Positions 23,471 to 36,809 of a stretch of DNA of 64,000 nucleotides are shown piece after piece (position 1 is the first letter of the stretch; every line of letters begins with the position of its first letter). The DNA lies in assembly GCA_002794735.1 (NCBI GenBank), contig NBAZ01000011.1:496001-560000 (forward strand), written 5' to 3'. The notes beneath the pieces are model-generated. The model searched no databases. It was not told where the DNA came from and worked only from the letters and a program-made list of their open reading frames with translations. Origin of the DNA: Pyrrhoderma lamaoense. Lineage: Eukaryota > Basidiomycota > Agaricomycetes > Hymenochaetales > Hymenochaetaceae. The position numbers were made by a program, and so were the translations under genes.

Positions 23471-25882
23471 GGCTGAGCGATTGTCTGCGAAGATGGCCGT
23501 CTTTAATGTGTCGCTGTTCGTGGGGGTTGCAACTGAAGCTGAAGAAGTTGTTTAGGCCTACTCAAGGACTGAAGAGGTTCTGATCAGTGATCGGCGTCAC
23601 GGAATTTGCCGAATGCAAACACACATAAACCACGGAAGAAAATTCAATCTTAACAAGCAAAAACCTGAACTTTATCTATTTCTTTGGTGGAGTTCATATT
23701 GGCCATCACATCTGAAGAAAAATCCTGTAATTGTGGTATAAACAGGCTCTATCCTTTTTGGATGTAAGCCAAGGGACTCAGCTTCCCAGTACGACGATGC
23801 CTAATATGGCAACCTGTGTTACGAGAGAATGAGAAGATTTCTATTTTTATCCTCATCTCGATTGAGACGAAAGACCAAATGTGTATTATCACTCGAAATC
23901 TTCTTGGAAGTTGTACTATTCCATCGATACACACCATTATGGATGAGAAACTAAGTCTTTCAATATCTTACTTGATCGATCGCATGAACAATGATAGTTA
24001 GTATTTGAAGTTATGTGGTATCTTTGTGTACAACTTGTATTCAGTATAAAGTATCAGGTAATTATGTTCGATAATTTTACCGTTGCTACTCGGCGAGAAC
24101 ATTATTGAAGGGTATTCAATGTATTTCAGCATCTTTAAGATGTGTTAATAGCGTATGATTGTGGCTAGTTTCTATTGTAATAATCTAGTCACTAAGTTAG
24201 TTATTATTCCGTAAAGTATCGAGTATTAGTTTTGGTCCTACAGATACTAAAAATTACCTGACTCTTGCTCCCGAAAACCTATTCCTGTATTAGATTGGGT
24301 ATGAGAGCAGTAGCTCATCATCCAAGTTTCCGCCAAGCAACAACTGTCATTGTTTCTATCTAGTCATATCAGAGCATGTTTATATACTTTATCGATCGGC
24401 TTGACAACAACAAACTTCAATCGAGAATCCAGACGATTTACTCCTCGAAATGCAGGCTCACCTTTTACAGATTCTGCCCAAAAAGCAATCTGAATCAGAG
24501 TATCAATAAATTAATAAGCATGATAAAAAACATACATGTAATATGGTACCAACTAAGTTTTGTCTCTAGTATGCATGCCGAAAACGAGGACCCGAGATAA
24601 GCAGACAATTAGATCTCACAAGACAGAGACAACAGCTCAATGTTCATTTATCAATTAAATGAGCAATCTATTCGTTCCTTCAAATCAGGGTAAACTTCAA
24701 AACATCGATGCAATCACGGTAGGTCGCCTAACTTGAGCTTCCGTTGAAGACTGCCGTCAAGCTATCCCGACAAGAGGCGTATAAAAGTACCTGTTGTATA
24801 TAGTGTAGATAGAGATACTTCATCTATGATTTCAATGAGTGGAAACTGTTGTAACGAGAAGACTGCTGCAGGGTTGGCACGGGAGCAATATCCATCGTCG
24901 CGAATGAGGCGGAATGATAATTTAGACGACCTGATCCGCTCGGACGTGATCTTGCCGCGATCTTGTATCATCCCGTGAGGTAGTCGTCTTCAGCATACTG
25001 CTAGCTCACAGATGGCTTGGTCTCAATCTGTGAAGTTAGTAAAGATAGAAAAATTTGCGAAAATCATGGGCTCCGGGACTCCAAAAGGAAATAATGAATA
25101 ATGTATGATACTAAACCCTCCGGGTGATTCAGCCATGATTTTTACTCTATATTATTTTCGGTGAAATTACTCATCCGTTATAAGAGATAGAAATCGTCTC
25201 GCCACAAGAAATGACCATTGAAATTTATGGATGGACGGCAAGTAGATAAAATAGACTCTTATCAATCCTCAAGAAAATAGATGCCAAATGAATTGGTGTA
25301 TTTATACTGTCTAGTATTGTCATTGTGGAATATAATATTAGATGTTAATATCGGTAGTGGAGACTATGACGTTGATATTTAATTATATTTTATTGGACTA
25401 ATTTTTTTTTCTGTTGTGACGCGAAAGACCGGGATTAGCAAAAAAGCAGGGCCTGACCGATGGCTGTGAATGTCACAGAGTGGGATGTATGCCCGCGTCT
25501 GAAAATACCATCTCTCTCCCTCTGGCCACTCTGATCCCAACTGGCATCAATCGCGACGACGACGAGCAAGTGTCGATGATGTTGAGATGTTAGGTCCCAA
25601 GGCAAAGAGACAGGACCAACAAGGTGTGTTTCAATCTATCCTTCTCTACCCCCTTATCTGTTCTTTATGTTACTCGGCGCGTCTGTACAACGAGGACAAA
25701 AGACACACGAAGCCACCTCGAGCCGACACTTTAGTTCATTTCGTCCTTTGCCTCTTTCTATATCCTAGTTTCACTTAATTCTCGTATCGTTGCTCATTGT
25801 TCTTTTCCCTTGCCCACACCGATCACCTTTTATTTCGCTAAAAACGTATACTGCGCCGCTTTGCTGAACAAAACGTTCCACC
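23471..25882. other. 2.4-kb intergenic region
   Basis: No supported gene. The left part contains the dcp1 promoter. The right 300 bp, C- and T-rich before the ATG at 25883, is the likely promoter and 5' UTR of the surface-protein gene. Short frames near 24376-24600 and 24762-24971 were examined and show nothing recognisable. Confidence 0.45.
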
Positions 25883-27993
25883 ATGTCCTCTACGACCTCG
25901 ACTCTGGCGCCCTCAACAACGTCCTCATCTACTCAATCTATTGTGCTTTCAACGGACGGACTGACCTCCGATACTTCGCCGACCAACAATAATCCCACAT
26001 TGACTTCGCAAACCTCCGAAACTTCCGTGCTCTCCCTCACGAATACACAATCTGTGTCTCCCACAACTACGCCCTCTGCCACGTCGGCCAACGATGTATC
26101 TTTGACTGCTACAACAGCATCTTCAACCTCTACTTCTGCATTAGCATCTACTTCTGAATCTACAGATACAGAATCTACATCAACTACTGTTCAGTTAGTC
26201 TCCATTATAATCTTCATGATGAAAAATTGTTGATTAATGATTTTATGATGAAACTATTCAGGACAACTGACACTAGCTCATCAACTGTCGAACTCACGAC
26301 GTCAACTTCGAGTGAGGTTTCCTCTACCACCTCAGACTCTCCTTCATCTTCATCTTCATCTTCTTCCACCATTTCTTCTGCATCCACGACTAACATGTCC
26401 TCTTCATCTGGCACAACGCTTGTTACCGATACAGTGTCGAGCAATGTTCCCACACAATCCACTTCTACTTCAGACCTGATTACAACGTCAGATACTTCTA
26501 CTACTCCCGTCACGACAGATACGACTACATTAGATTCTACCTCAACTACATCAAGCCAACCCACAACCACCAGCACATCTGTGCTGACTACTCCTGAATC
26601 ACAAACATCAACGACTAGCGTAACTTCTGATACTAATACAACTCCCACAAGCACTTCTACGACCACATCACCTACTTCGACCACTCAAACTACAGAATCA
26701 ACAATAACAACGATCTCGACACCAACTTCTTCAACTTCTTCAACCTCTTCGACTGTTGATGAAGATCCCACCACTAGTAGTACTTCAAGCAGGAGCGTTG
26801 TCGAGTATGTCATTAGTTCGATATTTTTAGAAAAGAAGCCATACAAATATATTCTGTTCTAGAGTCACTTTATCAAGTACCTCGTTTATAACGATAACCA
26901 CTGATGGGCGCACAACTTCAACAGCTCCATCGGCATTTACGTCTACACTAACATCAACAGATGCATCCGGACAAGTGGCTACCGTCACGCAAATTATCTC
27001 GAATCCAACTCTGAATAGCGACAGTGGAAGCTCATCGACCCCAGAGTAAATATTTTCAATGATTTCTATAATAACTAACATGAAATCTAATTTTCAACCC
27101 AACTACTATTATAAATAGATTTTTCAAGAATAAAGGGGCAGTAGCCGGAGTATTTCTTCTTGTAGGGTTAGCCTCAGCATCGATCTGTCTCTGGCTAATA
27201 TTTGCGGTCCGCCGCCGACGGAAGAGACGAAGGCTTGAGCATGAAGCTATACTGGCTGCTCCAGGCGGACATCGTTCTCCACTTGTAGACGAAGATGACG
27301 ATGCTGAGCGTGGCATGAGCCAGCGATCATCGTATCCCACAATGGCACGACCGCCATCTGTATTCTTAGATGAGAGAACTGGTTTCAAAAATAGTGATGG
27401 TGCTGTGTTTGATCCATACGCAGGGTACTCGCATCCAAGTAACGATCCATTCTCTCTCAACCGTGCTACCCAAGAAGGATACGTTGCTGCTCGCACTTCG
27501 AGCCCTCCCCTGGAAGTCCACATTCTGGATCAGGCCATCAATCTAATAGTTTGGAGAATGGTCAGCATAGCCGAAGCTATAGTTACAGCTCCTATGAACC
27601 ACTGCTTGCAGCTGCTGGACTTGGAAGCCAAGCTGTGACTCCTCCACCAACATCCGATTCTCCTCCGCCTCCGGCAGCCGCCATGAGAGCACCAACTCCG
27701 CCGCCCCGAAATCCGCTTAGACCGGGATCAGCTCGTCGATCTGAGGAAGAAACGGAGCCAGGAAAGGCGGATGAGCGACTGGATCCCGCTCTTGAATCTC
27801 GGCTTAATCGGGCAGACACGACTGCTTCAATACTTCGTGACGATCAGGATTATTCCAGGCCTGTATTAGGGGTGAGTTTGACTCATTCAACTGTGCATAT
27901 CGATGCTTCGATTGGACTCTGATTTACTATCTCGTTTCTTAGATTCGTAATATACCGAGCAATGCTAGTATTAGCGAGCTTTCGGACACTTAA
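25883..27993 (+). CDS. Ser/Thr-rich single-pass surface protein (Mid2/mucin-like)
   Basis: Begins MSSTTSTLAPSTTSSSTQS and continues for some 350 residues almost entirely Ser and Thr, as expected of a heavily O-glycosylated extracellular stalk. Introns lie at 26194-26261 and around 26803-26861. After TSFITITTDGRTTSTAPS and ATVTQIIS a further intron leads to GAVAGVFLLVGLASASICLW, one transmembrane helix, followed by a basic stop-transfer RRRRKRRRLEHE and a Pro-rich cytoplasmic tail (SPLVDEDDD, YDPYAGYSHP-like, TPPPRNPLRP) ending SISELSDT at 27991-27993. This layout matches fungal cell-wall-stress sensors and mucin-like proteins. No cleavable signal peptide is visible at the chosen start. One extra C in the CCCC run at 27507-27510 is needed to join the tail. 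The sensor role is inferred. Confidence 0.8.
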
Positions 27994-30900
27994 AAGTAAC
28001 AAGATAAGACTATACATGTTTTTATCGACTGATCTTTATTGTGTTTGTCTGTTTGATTTCTTATTCCCATCCGTTCTTTTTCATTTTTCTTCTCAGTCAT
28101 GGTGAACTCTCAATCATTGACAGTTGTTTTGCATTGTTTTCATTCTGCATTTTCTACTTTTCCTTTTATTTTTCCCCCTTTCTTTCTTCTTATTCCATCC
28201 AACTATTTTCCCCTCGTGTTTTTTTTGGCTTGCTAATGTTTCATTTCTGTAACGAATCTTTACTTCTCCGAGATTTTATTCTTGTACCTGGAATCTCCAC
28301 TTATCGGCCTGCATATTTTTGTTTATATACATTGCATTCTTTCTTCTTATCATTCATTCTTGCAACGATGGACAGCCCCTTCCTAAATTCACTCCTTTTT
28401 CCATAATAAACTCTCCCTGCATGATATACATGGCTGTGTAGGCCCGTTGGACGCTGTCTCAAATTATCCTTGTATACTTCTGTAACAGTAGTAGACATGG
28501 ACGTTTTGTTTTCTGAAAATACTGTAATTAACTTTTTTACAGACCCTTATGTCTTCATCTCTTACACTAGTGACTTACAACGCCTTTTACTAGTGTACCC
28601 ACTCAATATTTTGTCAGGTACCACTCCCTTGTCTATAAAAATCATTGGTTGAGACTGATTCTTAGGGTTGAGAGGAATATCGGGTTCATGATCATATCAC
28701 ACAGTGTTGTCAGGTGTTTCCTGATAATGTTTTCATTTCCAAGAGCTGCATTTTTTGCATTTTCCGTCGATATCCTTCAGCTTACATAGGTTTTATCACA
28801 TAGTTCGTCACTCATTAGCATAAGCATTACTGTGTAAGCAATCTAAATTAATATTTAGAACGGGATTATGTGCGTGTCACGGATCATGTGCTGTGACATA
28901 TTTCATCCAAAGAAACGGGACCAGGCGGGCCAGTTTACTGTCCATCTGAGATGCTTGCGCGCTGAAATTCTTCTTTGAGTAATTTGAGTCGCATGTAGTT
29001 TAAGCGTACTTTGCGATAAGTTTTCATAAGATACGAGTTTAATCTTGGAATATTGAAATTCTCAGAGGAGATGGGACCAGATCTATGCTTCCCTCACGTT
29101 TCTAGTTGCACGGACCCTATGTCGTTAAATTGTATGTATGATGAGGGACATAAAATAGTCAGTCAGGCCTAAGCCTAATCTAATAACCCATATATCTGAA
29201 ATGCATAGTCTGTTTTTACCGTTTTCAAATTTATGATATAGCTATATGAGATATATGGGCGTTATAACACTATCGGTCCGCTTTTCCGGGAGAGAAAAAT
29301 AGTCTACGTCTAGTAATCCTGGTGGACATTGTCTCAAATAAGGCCCGATGGATATGGCTATGACTCATTGGTAGTAGTCCCGCAGGGTCTTTCGGTATCT
29401 AATAAGTGAGATTAGATACTAAAAACAAGGGTAGATAGTTTATAAGTTAGAATACCGGGTCATAGAACTAGAACCATTTGTATCAGTGCTAGGAATAGCG
29501 AACTGAGACGTTCGGACAAAATTTATGCCAGCATTCACGGAAGTACCACTAAGATTGTTATAATCGTGTGAGTATCACCTTTGATTTCCTCGTGCTTTGC
29601 AGCTTCTTTCAGGTTAGGAAACATCCGGCTGCCGAAAAGACAGAGAAAACTAGGATCTCTGAGAAAAATTTAAGATGTTTGCAATGTTAAGTTTTTTGTG
29701 GTTCCTACATGTACTACTATATTGAAATCTTTTCGAGAGTAGACTATATTCGTTGTACGGCAAAATAGGACCCCTGTATCAGAAATGGGGGTGGAAGAGA
29801 AGACGAACTATCAGTGGCTTGAAAAGAATTGTTTCGGGATCAAAACGTCGACCCTGGGAGGAAGTTAACTTACATGAGATATTGAACGATCTGGTCCATT
29901 ATCGATATATCCACGAGGTAAATTATCTTTACTCCCACCGAAAAACAGTATCCGATAGCCTTGTAAAGAGCCAATACTTGAAGAGTAGAACTGATGGTTG
30001 TAGTTATGATCCTATAAGGTACAATTAGGTAAGAAAGACGAAACACCGGGATACAGGTTTTCAGTCACCAATCAGTTAGATAGAAGAAGGTTACAGTTTG
30101 ATAACCTGGAGAGCTCAGCGATGAAAATTGCTTTAGCTTAAAACCGTTTAGCCTATCTAATTATCAAAGGAAAGACGTGTCAAAGGATAGTCGGGGGAAA
30201 CATACCTCTTTGTAGTTTATTCATTGTAATTAAATATAGAGTGAGAGTTTGGCGATAACATCACAAGCTATTGACATATAGAGAATAGTAGACAAAAAAT
30301 TATATATGCAAGAAAGATTAGATATAAAGCACTATCACAGACTGGAATACAAATGACTCACCGTTATGTCAAAGTGCAAGAACTCGAAGCATATGGATGT
30401 CTTAGATACTATGAGATAGGAAAATGATAGATAAGTATAACAAGTACATATAGTCAGTCGTGACATCAACACAGATAACCTTAATTTAGAATTAGCTATA
30501 AAGTCGAAAAATAACCGTCAAAGAGGATACCTTAAATACTTCCTGCTCATATTCAAAGAGCTCTGAACCATGGTTTATCACAACAAGTCCTCCGTTTGTG
30601 ACTTAAAATGATAGTTACATGTTAATAAGTTGATTCGTATAATGATGTGATCATAAGTTTACCTATTTGTTGTCGTCTCTAGAGATCAGGCTGTTTATGA
30701 ATTAGTTGTATAAGGGGTTTCGTTACTTTACGTGCTACTGACATCATAGATTTGAAATGGCACCGAATATTCTACCATAGCGGTTCTTTAATGTATACAT
30801 ACTGAAACACTTGTAAAGTATGGTAATTCCAGACAGACTTACCTCCTTATCAAATATGATTGATACACATGGGCATCACCAAAAAGGAAATCCTGAGTAC

Positions 30901-31320
30901 ATACAAGTATCGAAAATGAGATAACAGCTTAATGAAACTTGGATACATTACCCGACAAAATTTTCCCGCACATCGTCCTCTACTCGAGACGGAACGATTA
31001 TGGATAATCTTGAAGAAGTGGATATTCAGGTAAAAAAGGAAAGGGATAAAACATACAGAGTACGTTTGATACATTATGTGAAACCGGTTTGTATCAGTAT
31101 TGACAGAGAGTGATGAAAGAGATCATCAATCCCGATACTCTGACGCGCTCGTCCTTTGATTGGAAGGCTATCCCTAATTCCGTTGTCGACTCTGCTGACC
31201 CTTCCCGGTTCCTCGTTCTGGCTCTACACGGTCGCTCCCCTGCTTACTACTGCTGAAAGAGGAGAGGGGGGGGGGGCAAGGAGAGAGTGTGTGTCTGTTA
31301 AAATAAACTCATCCCTCGCG
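27994..31320. other. 3.3-kb gene-poor region with pyrimidine tract and G11 run
   Basis: Directly after the surface-protein stop there is a strongly T/C-rich tract (about 28040-28220), possibly its 3' UTR or a promoter tract. The rest has only isolated frames (for example 29753-30028) with no recognisable content. An 11-base G run lies at 31266-31276. Confidence 0.45.
31266..31276 (+). repeat. Poly-G run (11 G)
   Basis: Longest homopurine mononucleotide run noticed. Given the other signs of homopolymer error here, its true length is doubtful. Confidence 0.8.
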
Positions 31321-31959
31321 ATGTTGGTTGTAGATGGCCCACTCATCGTTTCAAATACTGTCCTTTCTGCATTATGGGGTGTATTGACCGCACAACTTAT
31401 CTCCTTCACCATAAACTCCTCTTCTCACTTCCCTCGGCAGGGACAACGGCTGTTTTCTCACAGAAGCAAGGAGAGAGAGGGGAAAGAGATAAGAGGCTAT
31501 CAGAGCTCTCAGAAGAAAGGAGGGCTTTTCACGGACGAAGATGAGGAATATGACGATTACTTGGCTGGTGAGGATGATAATCCTTGGAAACGAGAGTTTT
31601 TCCCTCCTCAAGCTAAACGGTCTCTTCAACGAGACAACGAAAAGCAACGAATCCATCTACGCAATCATATCCATGTTCATTCGCGAAACCGAACTCATAG
31701 TAGTAAATCCATAGACCCGTCTTCGTCTCTTAGCGTTAGCTCTCTATTGACTCCTTATCCTGCTGTGTCTACCTCTGCTACAGACTCTCCGACCGATTCG
31801 TTCCCTCTTCCTCTTCATTTTCAAGCACAACATCGGCCTGAAACCCTAAGCCAATCTCAGATACAAACTCATGTAGTGATAGCTCCTAAGGAAGCTGGTC
31901 TGTGCCTTTACCAGAAGAAAATCAAGCCAGCTATGCGAGTATTAAGTAAACAATATTGA
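31321..31959 (+). CDS. Hypothetical protein, unrecognised
   Basis: Open frame of about 212 codons from the first good ATG (31321); the frame is open further upstream to about 31156 without an earlier ATG. The N-terminus is hydrophobic (GPLIVSNTVLSALWGVLTAQ), so a membrane anchor or signal is possible. The middle is acidic (FTDEDEEYDDYLAGEDDN) and the rest is Ser/His/Gln-rich low complexity (HIHVHSRNRTHSS). No domain was recognised and no introns or neighbours support a role. The length and the ordered composition favour a real gene, but a chance frame in C-rich DNA is not excluded. Confidence 0.42.
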   Translation: MLVVDGPLIVSNTVLSALWGVLTAQLISFTINSSSHFPRQGQRLFSHRSKEREGKEIRGYQSSQKKGGLFTDEDEEYDDYLAGEDDNPWKREFFPPQAKRSLQRDNEKQRIHLRNHIHVHSRNRTHSSKSIDPSSSLSVSSLLTPYPAVSTSATDSPTDSFPLPLHFQAQHRPETLSQSQIQTHVVIAPKEAGLCLYQKKIKPAMRVLSKQY

Positions 31960-33348
31960 GTTATCCCATTCACTTGTATCTATCTCAGGCTATGTTTCCT
32001 TTTCTTCATGAAGAATTGAGACTTCTGTTGACGATGAAGCGGTAGCATGCGAGGTTTAGTCTTCAGTGAAATTCTTACTTCGAGCTGGTCTAGTGAGTCT
32101 TTGCTTGAACCAAAGCCGGCGACGGTAAAGCTGAGTTTAAATGACGTTAGTCTGAGATTTAGCGTTCATCTCAGTACGAGAATCATCTACTTTTCGAGAT
32201 TCTTGATAACTGAAATTATCAGAGACGTCTGGTTGCTAATGTATAGAATAAGGTTGTCGTGACACAAACTCAGTTTTTTGACACCACTAAACGTTAGTCT
32301 TGCTGTATTAACACCCAAGTCCCCAATGATTACCAATAAATGTATAAAAGACCCTAGCGAGGCGATATTCTGATACTTCTGAATTTTAGCTGTACACAAT
32401 AGAATCTGATCTGCGTTACGTACGTGACTAATACTCTTAATCGTGTGAATATACTACCCAGACTGTGCTCACACCCATAAGCGCATGCTTGCACATCTTT
32501 AGCCCTTGGAATACTCTTAATTCAGAACAGACACTGAAGAAAACTATTTCAGAATGCATGGGTGACACTCGTTATCATACAACCTGGTAAAACAAGATCG
32601 ATTGATGGTTCCGAGATCGTAAATCATCGCACACCGTACCGATAATTTATGTATCAACCCAGATAGTTTTCTTGTCTTATGTAACCTTTGTGCAACTGAG
32701 TCAAAAGATGGGCATAAACTTTGACGACGAAGATAGTCACCACGCTCCAAGAAGAAATTGGGGTTTTAGTCGGCTCGCCCATGCTAGATATCTTTTGTTC
32801 TTAATCCAGTAACTTAGTATTAAACGTGGAAGAAGTCCAGAAAACACACGTGTTCTATCCTATTTCCAAGCGTGGGATTTACATACAAATAAACTCGGAA
32901 ATTACTATATATGGAAATGCCAACGTCCGTCCCGAGAGCGTTTGTGAGGTGCACAGCACATCAACTGCTAATCCAAATGCAGCCCTGAGTGAGGCGCCCC
33001 CTTTATCAATAAGTAAAAGATCGTGATCGAATCACAAACTTCGGTAAGTATACCGCGGAAGAAAGATGAAAAAGAAAAAATCAGAGTGCTTCTTTTTCCC
33101 TTGATGCATCAAGTCAACTCATTGAATAGTCAATTTGAAATGAACGCACGCTATTCTCATAGTATTCGGCGGAGGTTAGTCTATCCCGGTTGTATTGAGT
33201 GACCATCTCACAAAGATGGACCCGCTTTTCAGATTTTCTTCTTAGTTTCCTATCGACCTCTTTCCCCTCTCTTGATCTACAACCTAAATCTCTCACAAGG
33301 CTTTACACCCCTTCCTGTTCACTTTACTTTCCAGATACCTGAATTAGG
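31960..33348. other. Intergenic, left border of the terpenoid cluster
   Basis: No supported gene; only frames under 75 codons. Contains the upstream region of the SDR gene. Confidence 0.45.
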
Positions 33349-34691
33349 ATGGGTCAATACTGGTCACAGTCATACCCGCCAGCTTCAAAGTACAATGACG
33401 CTGACATCCCTGACCTATCTGGCAAGGTTATGATTGTTACTGGTGAGCGTCATTGATCATAAGTTATTGAGGCTCATAGACAAAAATCTCAAATTGTCGT
33501 TTCAGGCGGTAATACTGGCATTGGCAAAGAAACTGTTAGGTCTTTGCTTCGACACAATGCCAAAGTCTACATGGCTTCAAGAAGCGCAGACAAAGCAAAG
33601 GTTGCTATTGAGGAGCTAAAGAATGATACTGGGAAGGAGGCTATCTTTCTTCAGCTTGATCTCTCTAGCTTGAAAGGTATCCGTAAAGCTGCAGATGAGT
33701 TTTTAGGACAAGAGCAGGAGTTACATACTTTGTACAATAGCGCGTATGTGACATCATACCTATCGTTGGCATGTTACTCATCGTTATCTTAAGCGGTATT
33801 ATGTTCTTGTCAAATCCACCAAAAGAACTAGACCTAACTGAAGACGGGTTTGATATTCAATGGGGCACCAACGTCTTGGGTAAATGCTTGCACATTCATG
33901 ATAATGTACAACAAACTAACTTGCTTTTCGAAGGTCCCTTCTATTTCACAAAGCTCCTTATGCCCGCCCTCATCTCTGCAGCTCAGTCTTCTGAAGACAA
34001 AAAGGCCCGAGTGACATTCACGGCGTCTATTGTTCAGTCAAAGGGTATTAATTTTGATACACTCACGGACACTCCGCGAGAAAGAAGATGAGTGCTGATC
34101 AGCGCTATGGCCAATCTAAGTTTGTAAGTACTAGTATATACTTTCTACTTCAGCTATTGTTTGATACAAATATTTTTTGTTTTCCTCAAGGCAAACGTAG
34201 TCCTCGCTCGCGAGTTTGCAAGACGCTATGGCGACAAAGGCATCGTTGCAACATCTCTGAATCCTGGTAACGTACCTCCTAATATTTGGAATGAATGAAA
34301 ACTCATCCAAAGTGCAGGAAATATCCAGACAGATCTACAAAGACATATGCCTGGGATCGCCCGTAAAATCTTGGTAAGTCATTTCATCCTCATTGTCATT
34401 ACATTTGATAGGGTCTAAAGATAAGAAATTCCAACTAGAACTTGGTCCTTCACCCTACTCCTATGGGCGCTATCACACAACTATGGGCCGGGACTTCAAA
34501 GGAGGGTGCCGATCTGAATGGAAAGGTGAGGACCAGTAAGACTCTACCAACGCAAACCATTGATGAAACTTTATTTAGTATCTTATCCCATGGGCAAGAG
34601 TTGGAGTCCCAAACCGGCGTCTCAGGATCCAGAATTAGGGGAAAAATTATGGACGTGTCTCGAAGAACAGGTCAAAGAAAAGACTTCGTAA
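33349..34691 (+). CDS. Short-chain dehydrogenase/reductase (retinol-dehydrogenase-like SDR)
   Basis: NAD(P)-dependent oxidoreductase. Exon 1 starts [17 protein letters not shown] and reaches [19 protein letters not shown], the TGxxxGIG cofactor motif, across the first intron. Then come [21 protein letters not shown], the NxAG element as NSAG across an intron at about 33743, [22 protein letters not shown] (catalytic Ser), and the active-site pair Y-x3-K in [23 protein letters not shown], then a PG end of that block, NIQTDLQRH and a C-terminal exon ending EEQVKEKTS at 34689-34691 complete it. Single-base gaps near 34081-34083 and 34608-34613 interrupt the frame; both fit a missing homopolymer base. 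It lies 750 bp upstream of TS1 on the same strand, so it may act on the terpenoid product, but this family is also common outside clusters. Confidence 0.87.
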
Positions 34692-35443
34692 GAGACTAGC
34701 GCTGAGGGCTCCATGTAATGTTCCTTACCGGAGAAACGGATGAGAGACGGTTCCGTTCGCCAAGCTTAACGATTACTCGTCCATAGATACCGACAAATGT
34801 GTTTTTTACTCTAATTTACTATATACTATGTGTTCCATGCTATTTTTAGTCTTTATGAAAGCACCAGAAATTTTGAACCACTAATAAAGTGATTGATACG
34901 TATCGCGGACACATACAGGGTTAAGGCACCGTTCACTGTGAGTAGGCTCGCCTAAGAACCTGAATATTGCGTAATCCGTGGACCGTGGAGAACGGGGGCA
35001 GAATATTTTAATGTGATCAGTCTCTCGTACCCTACAGATATCGGCTAGGGCTCTATTGAGGCTCTGTCCTATATGTAAAACATAATCTATGGCTCATTTC
35101 AACCAAGTGATACGCGGTTGAGAGTTGGTGACATCAAATCATAGATGCATTCTCTTTGGACCCTGTTTTCACTCAGCGTCACCTTTTTTTCTCTCTAAGA
35201 TGAGTATCGGTTCGAAAACGGAAACGTCTGAAATCAAGATCAGGTTTGTAGAGTACGCAGTGATAGGCTGAGGCAATGTAAGGCCTTGCTTGATTTCCGG
35301 AGTTAATTCCAAGAGCACAGGAACACAAGCAAAGTCCCTTAGAGTTATAAATATGGCTGTGAATACGGCGCAAAAATCAACCATTTCCCAAGTCTCATAC
35401 AAACCAGTCTTTACTTGAGAGTATTTACTCCTTTTCACTCAGC
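34692..35443. other. SDR-TS1 intergenic region
   Basis: No gene; holds the TS1 promoter with a TATAAATA element at 35346-35353. The G/C-symmetric stretch near 34726-34760 could be part of the SDR 3' UTR. Confidence 0.5.
35346..35353 (+). promoter_or_regulatory. Candidate TATA box of TS1
   Basis: TATAAATA about 98 nt before the TS1 ATG, further away than in TS2-TS4. Confidence 0.4.
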
Positions 35444-36809
35444 ATGATTCAACCAGTGAAGGTGCTTTACCTACCTGAAACTATGGCTGATTGGCCATGG
35501 CCTCGTGCTATCAACCCTCATTACGAAGAGGTCAAGGCTGAATCCAATGTAGGTCACGTCTGAAAGCATTGGATACAGTTCTTTATCTCATTATCATGTT
35601 TCAGGCGTGGTTTCATAGTTTCAAAGCATTCAGTAAGAAGTCCCAATACGCCTTCGACAAGTGTGACTTTGGTATGCTCTCTCGTATACAACGCGTATGA
35701 CTTGGATCAATCTGACCAGAAAATATTTTAGCTCGTCTTGCTTCGCTTGCATATCCATGGATATCAAAAGGTTTGAACTAGTCACCACCTATTCAGTTTC
35801 AAGTACTAAGCAGACTGCTACAGAACATCTTCGTACTGGTTGCGATTTGATGAATCTTTTCTTTGTCGTCGATGAGTATACCGATGTAGAACCAGAGCCT
35901 GTGGTGCGAGAGATGGTAGACATCGTGATTGACGCTTTGAACAACCCTCACAAGCCTCGTCCGGAGGGAGAGATCCTTCTTGGTGAAGTTGCACGACAGT
36001 GAGTTCATTTCAGTTTTTACAAGATTTAGTCCTCATTTAAGTTTTTAGATTCTGGGAGCTAGCCATTAAGACGGCGAGTCCAAGCTCTCAACGTCATTTC
36101 ATCGAAGCCTTCACAGCATACTTAGAATCTGTAGTTCAACAGGCAGCTGATAGGGACAATAATACAATTCGCACCATTGAGGGATACCTCGAGAACCGAA
36201 GAGAAAATATAGGTGCAAGACCATCATATGTTCCGGCAGAGCTAGACTTGGATATGCCCGATGAAGTCTTTTACCATCCCGTAATTGTGGAGTTGTCAGT
36301 CTATATTGCTGATCTTATCATTCTCGATAATGTAAGTTGATGTCTTTGCGAGTCTAGACGAAAGATACTGAGATATAATAGGACATCGCCTCATATAACA
36401 AAGAGCAAGCTACCGGGGATGACCGCCATAACATTCTAACTGTCGTCATGCATAATCACAAGACAGATTTAGAGGGCGCCATGCACTGGGTCGTCGAGTA
36501 CCACTCCGAAGTTGAGCGGAAATTCCTTGATGGTTTAAAGCGCGTTCCCTCTTGGGGAAAAGAGATGGATCGTCAAGTACAACAATATCTGTACGGCTTG
36601 CGAACTGGCCGAGATGTAATGATTGTTGGAACTTTGAGAGCGGTCGATACTTCGGGAACAAGGGTCTAGAATACCAGAAGACGCGCCTTGTGCCACTTCT
36701 GCCAAAGGTGAAGCCTGCTTCGCAGGATACCCAGTTACGACGGGAGAACGTGGTGATTCCCCTAGTCGAGGAGATGGACAAGAGTTTGCCACAGATCCAA
36801 GTTTTCTAG
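35444..36809 (+). CDS. Sesquiterpene synthase TS1 (basidiomycete clade III type)
   Basis: Class I terpene cyclase that ionises farnesyl diphosphate. Starts [20 protein letters not shown], with the WPWPR element common to this clade, then [20 protein letters not shown]. The aspartate-rich metal motif is [14 protein letters not shown] (near 35860-35900). [10 protein letters not shown] and ADRDNNTIR follow. The second metal motif, N-D-I-A-S-Y-N-K-E, is split by an intron between N and D near 36330-36382. The C-terminal RY pair is in [12 protein letters not shown]. Clade resemblance to protoilludene-type (1,11-cyclising) enzymes is from memory of the family; the product cannot be predicted. One extra C near 36595-36598 is needed to join YLYGL to ANWPR. 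Its tail ([15 protein letters not shown]) differs from the YLVDEL-type tails of TS3-TS5. It is the most diverged of the five and stands 14.5 kb from the others. Confidence 0.92.

Noticed and set aside
24762..24971. 69-codon minus-strand frame
   Set aside because: Short, no motif, no splice partners.
26214..26684. 156-codon minus-strand frame rich in Val, Glu and Asp
   Set aside because: Antisense shadow of the Ser/Thr repeat codons of the surface protein; composition mirrors TCN/ACN codons.
28041..28406. 121-codon Phe/Ser/Leu-rich plus-strand frame
   Set aside because: Explained by the T/C-rich tract after the surface-protein gene; no conserved motif or splice context.
29753..30028. 91-codon plus-strand frame
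   Set aside because: No recognisable domain, isolated in AT-rich DNA, no exon partners.
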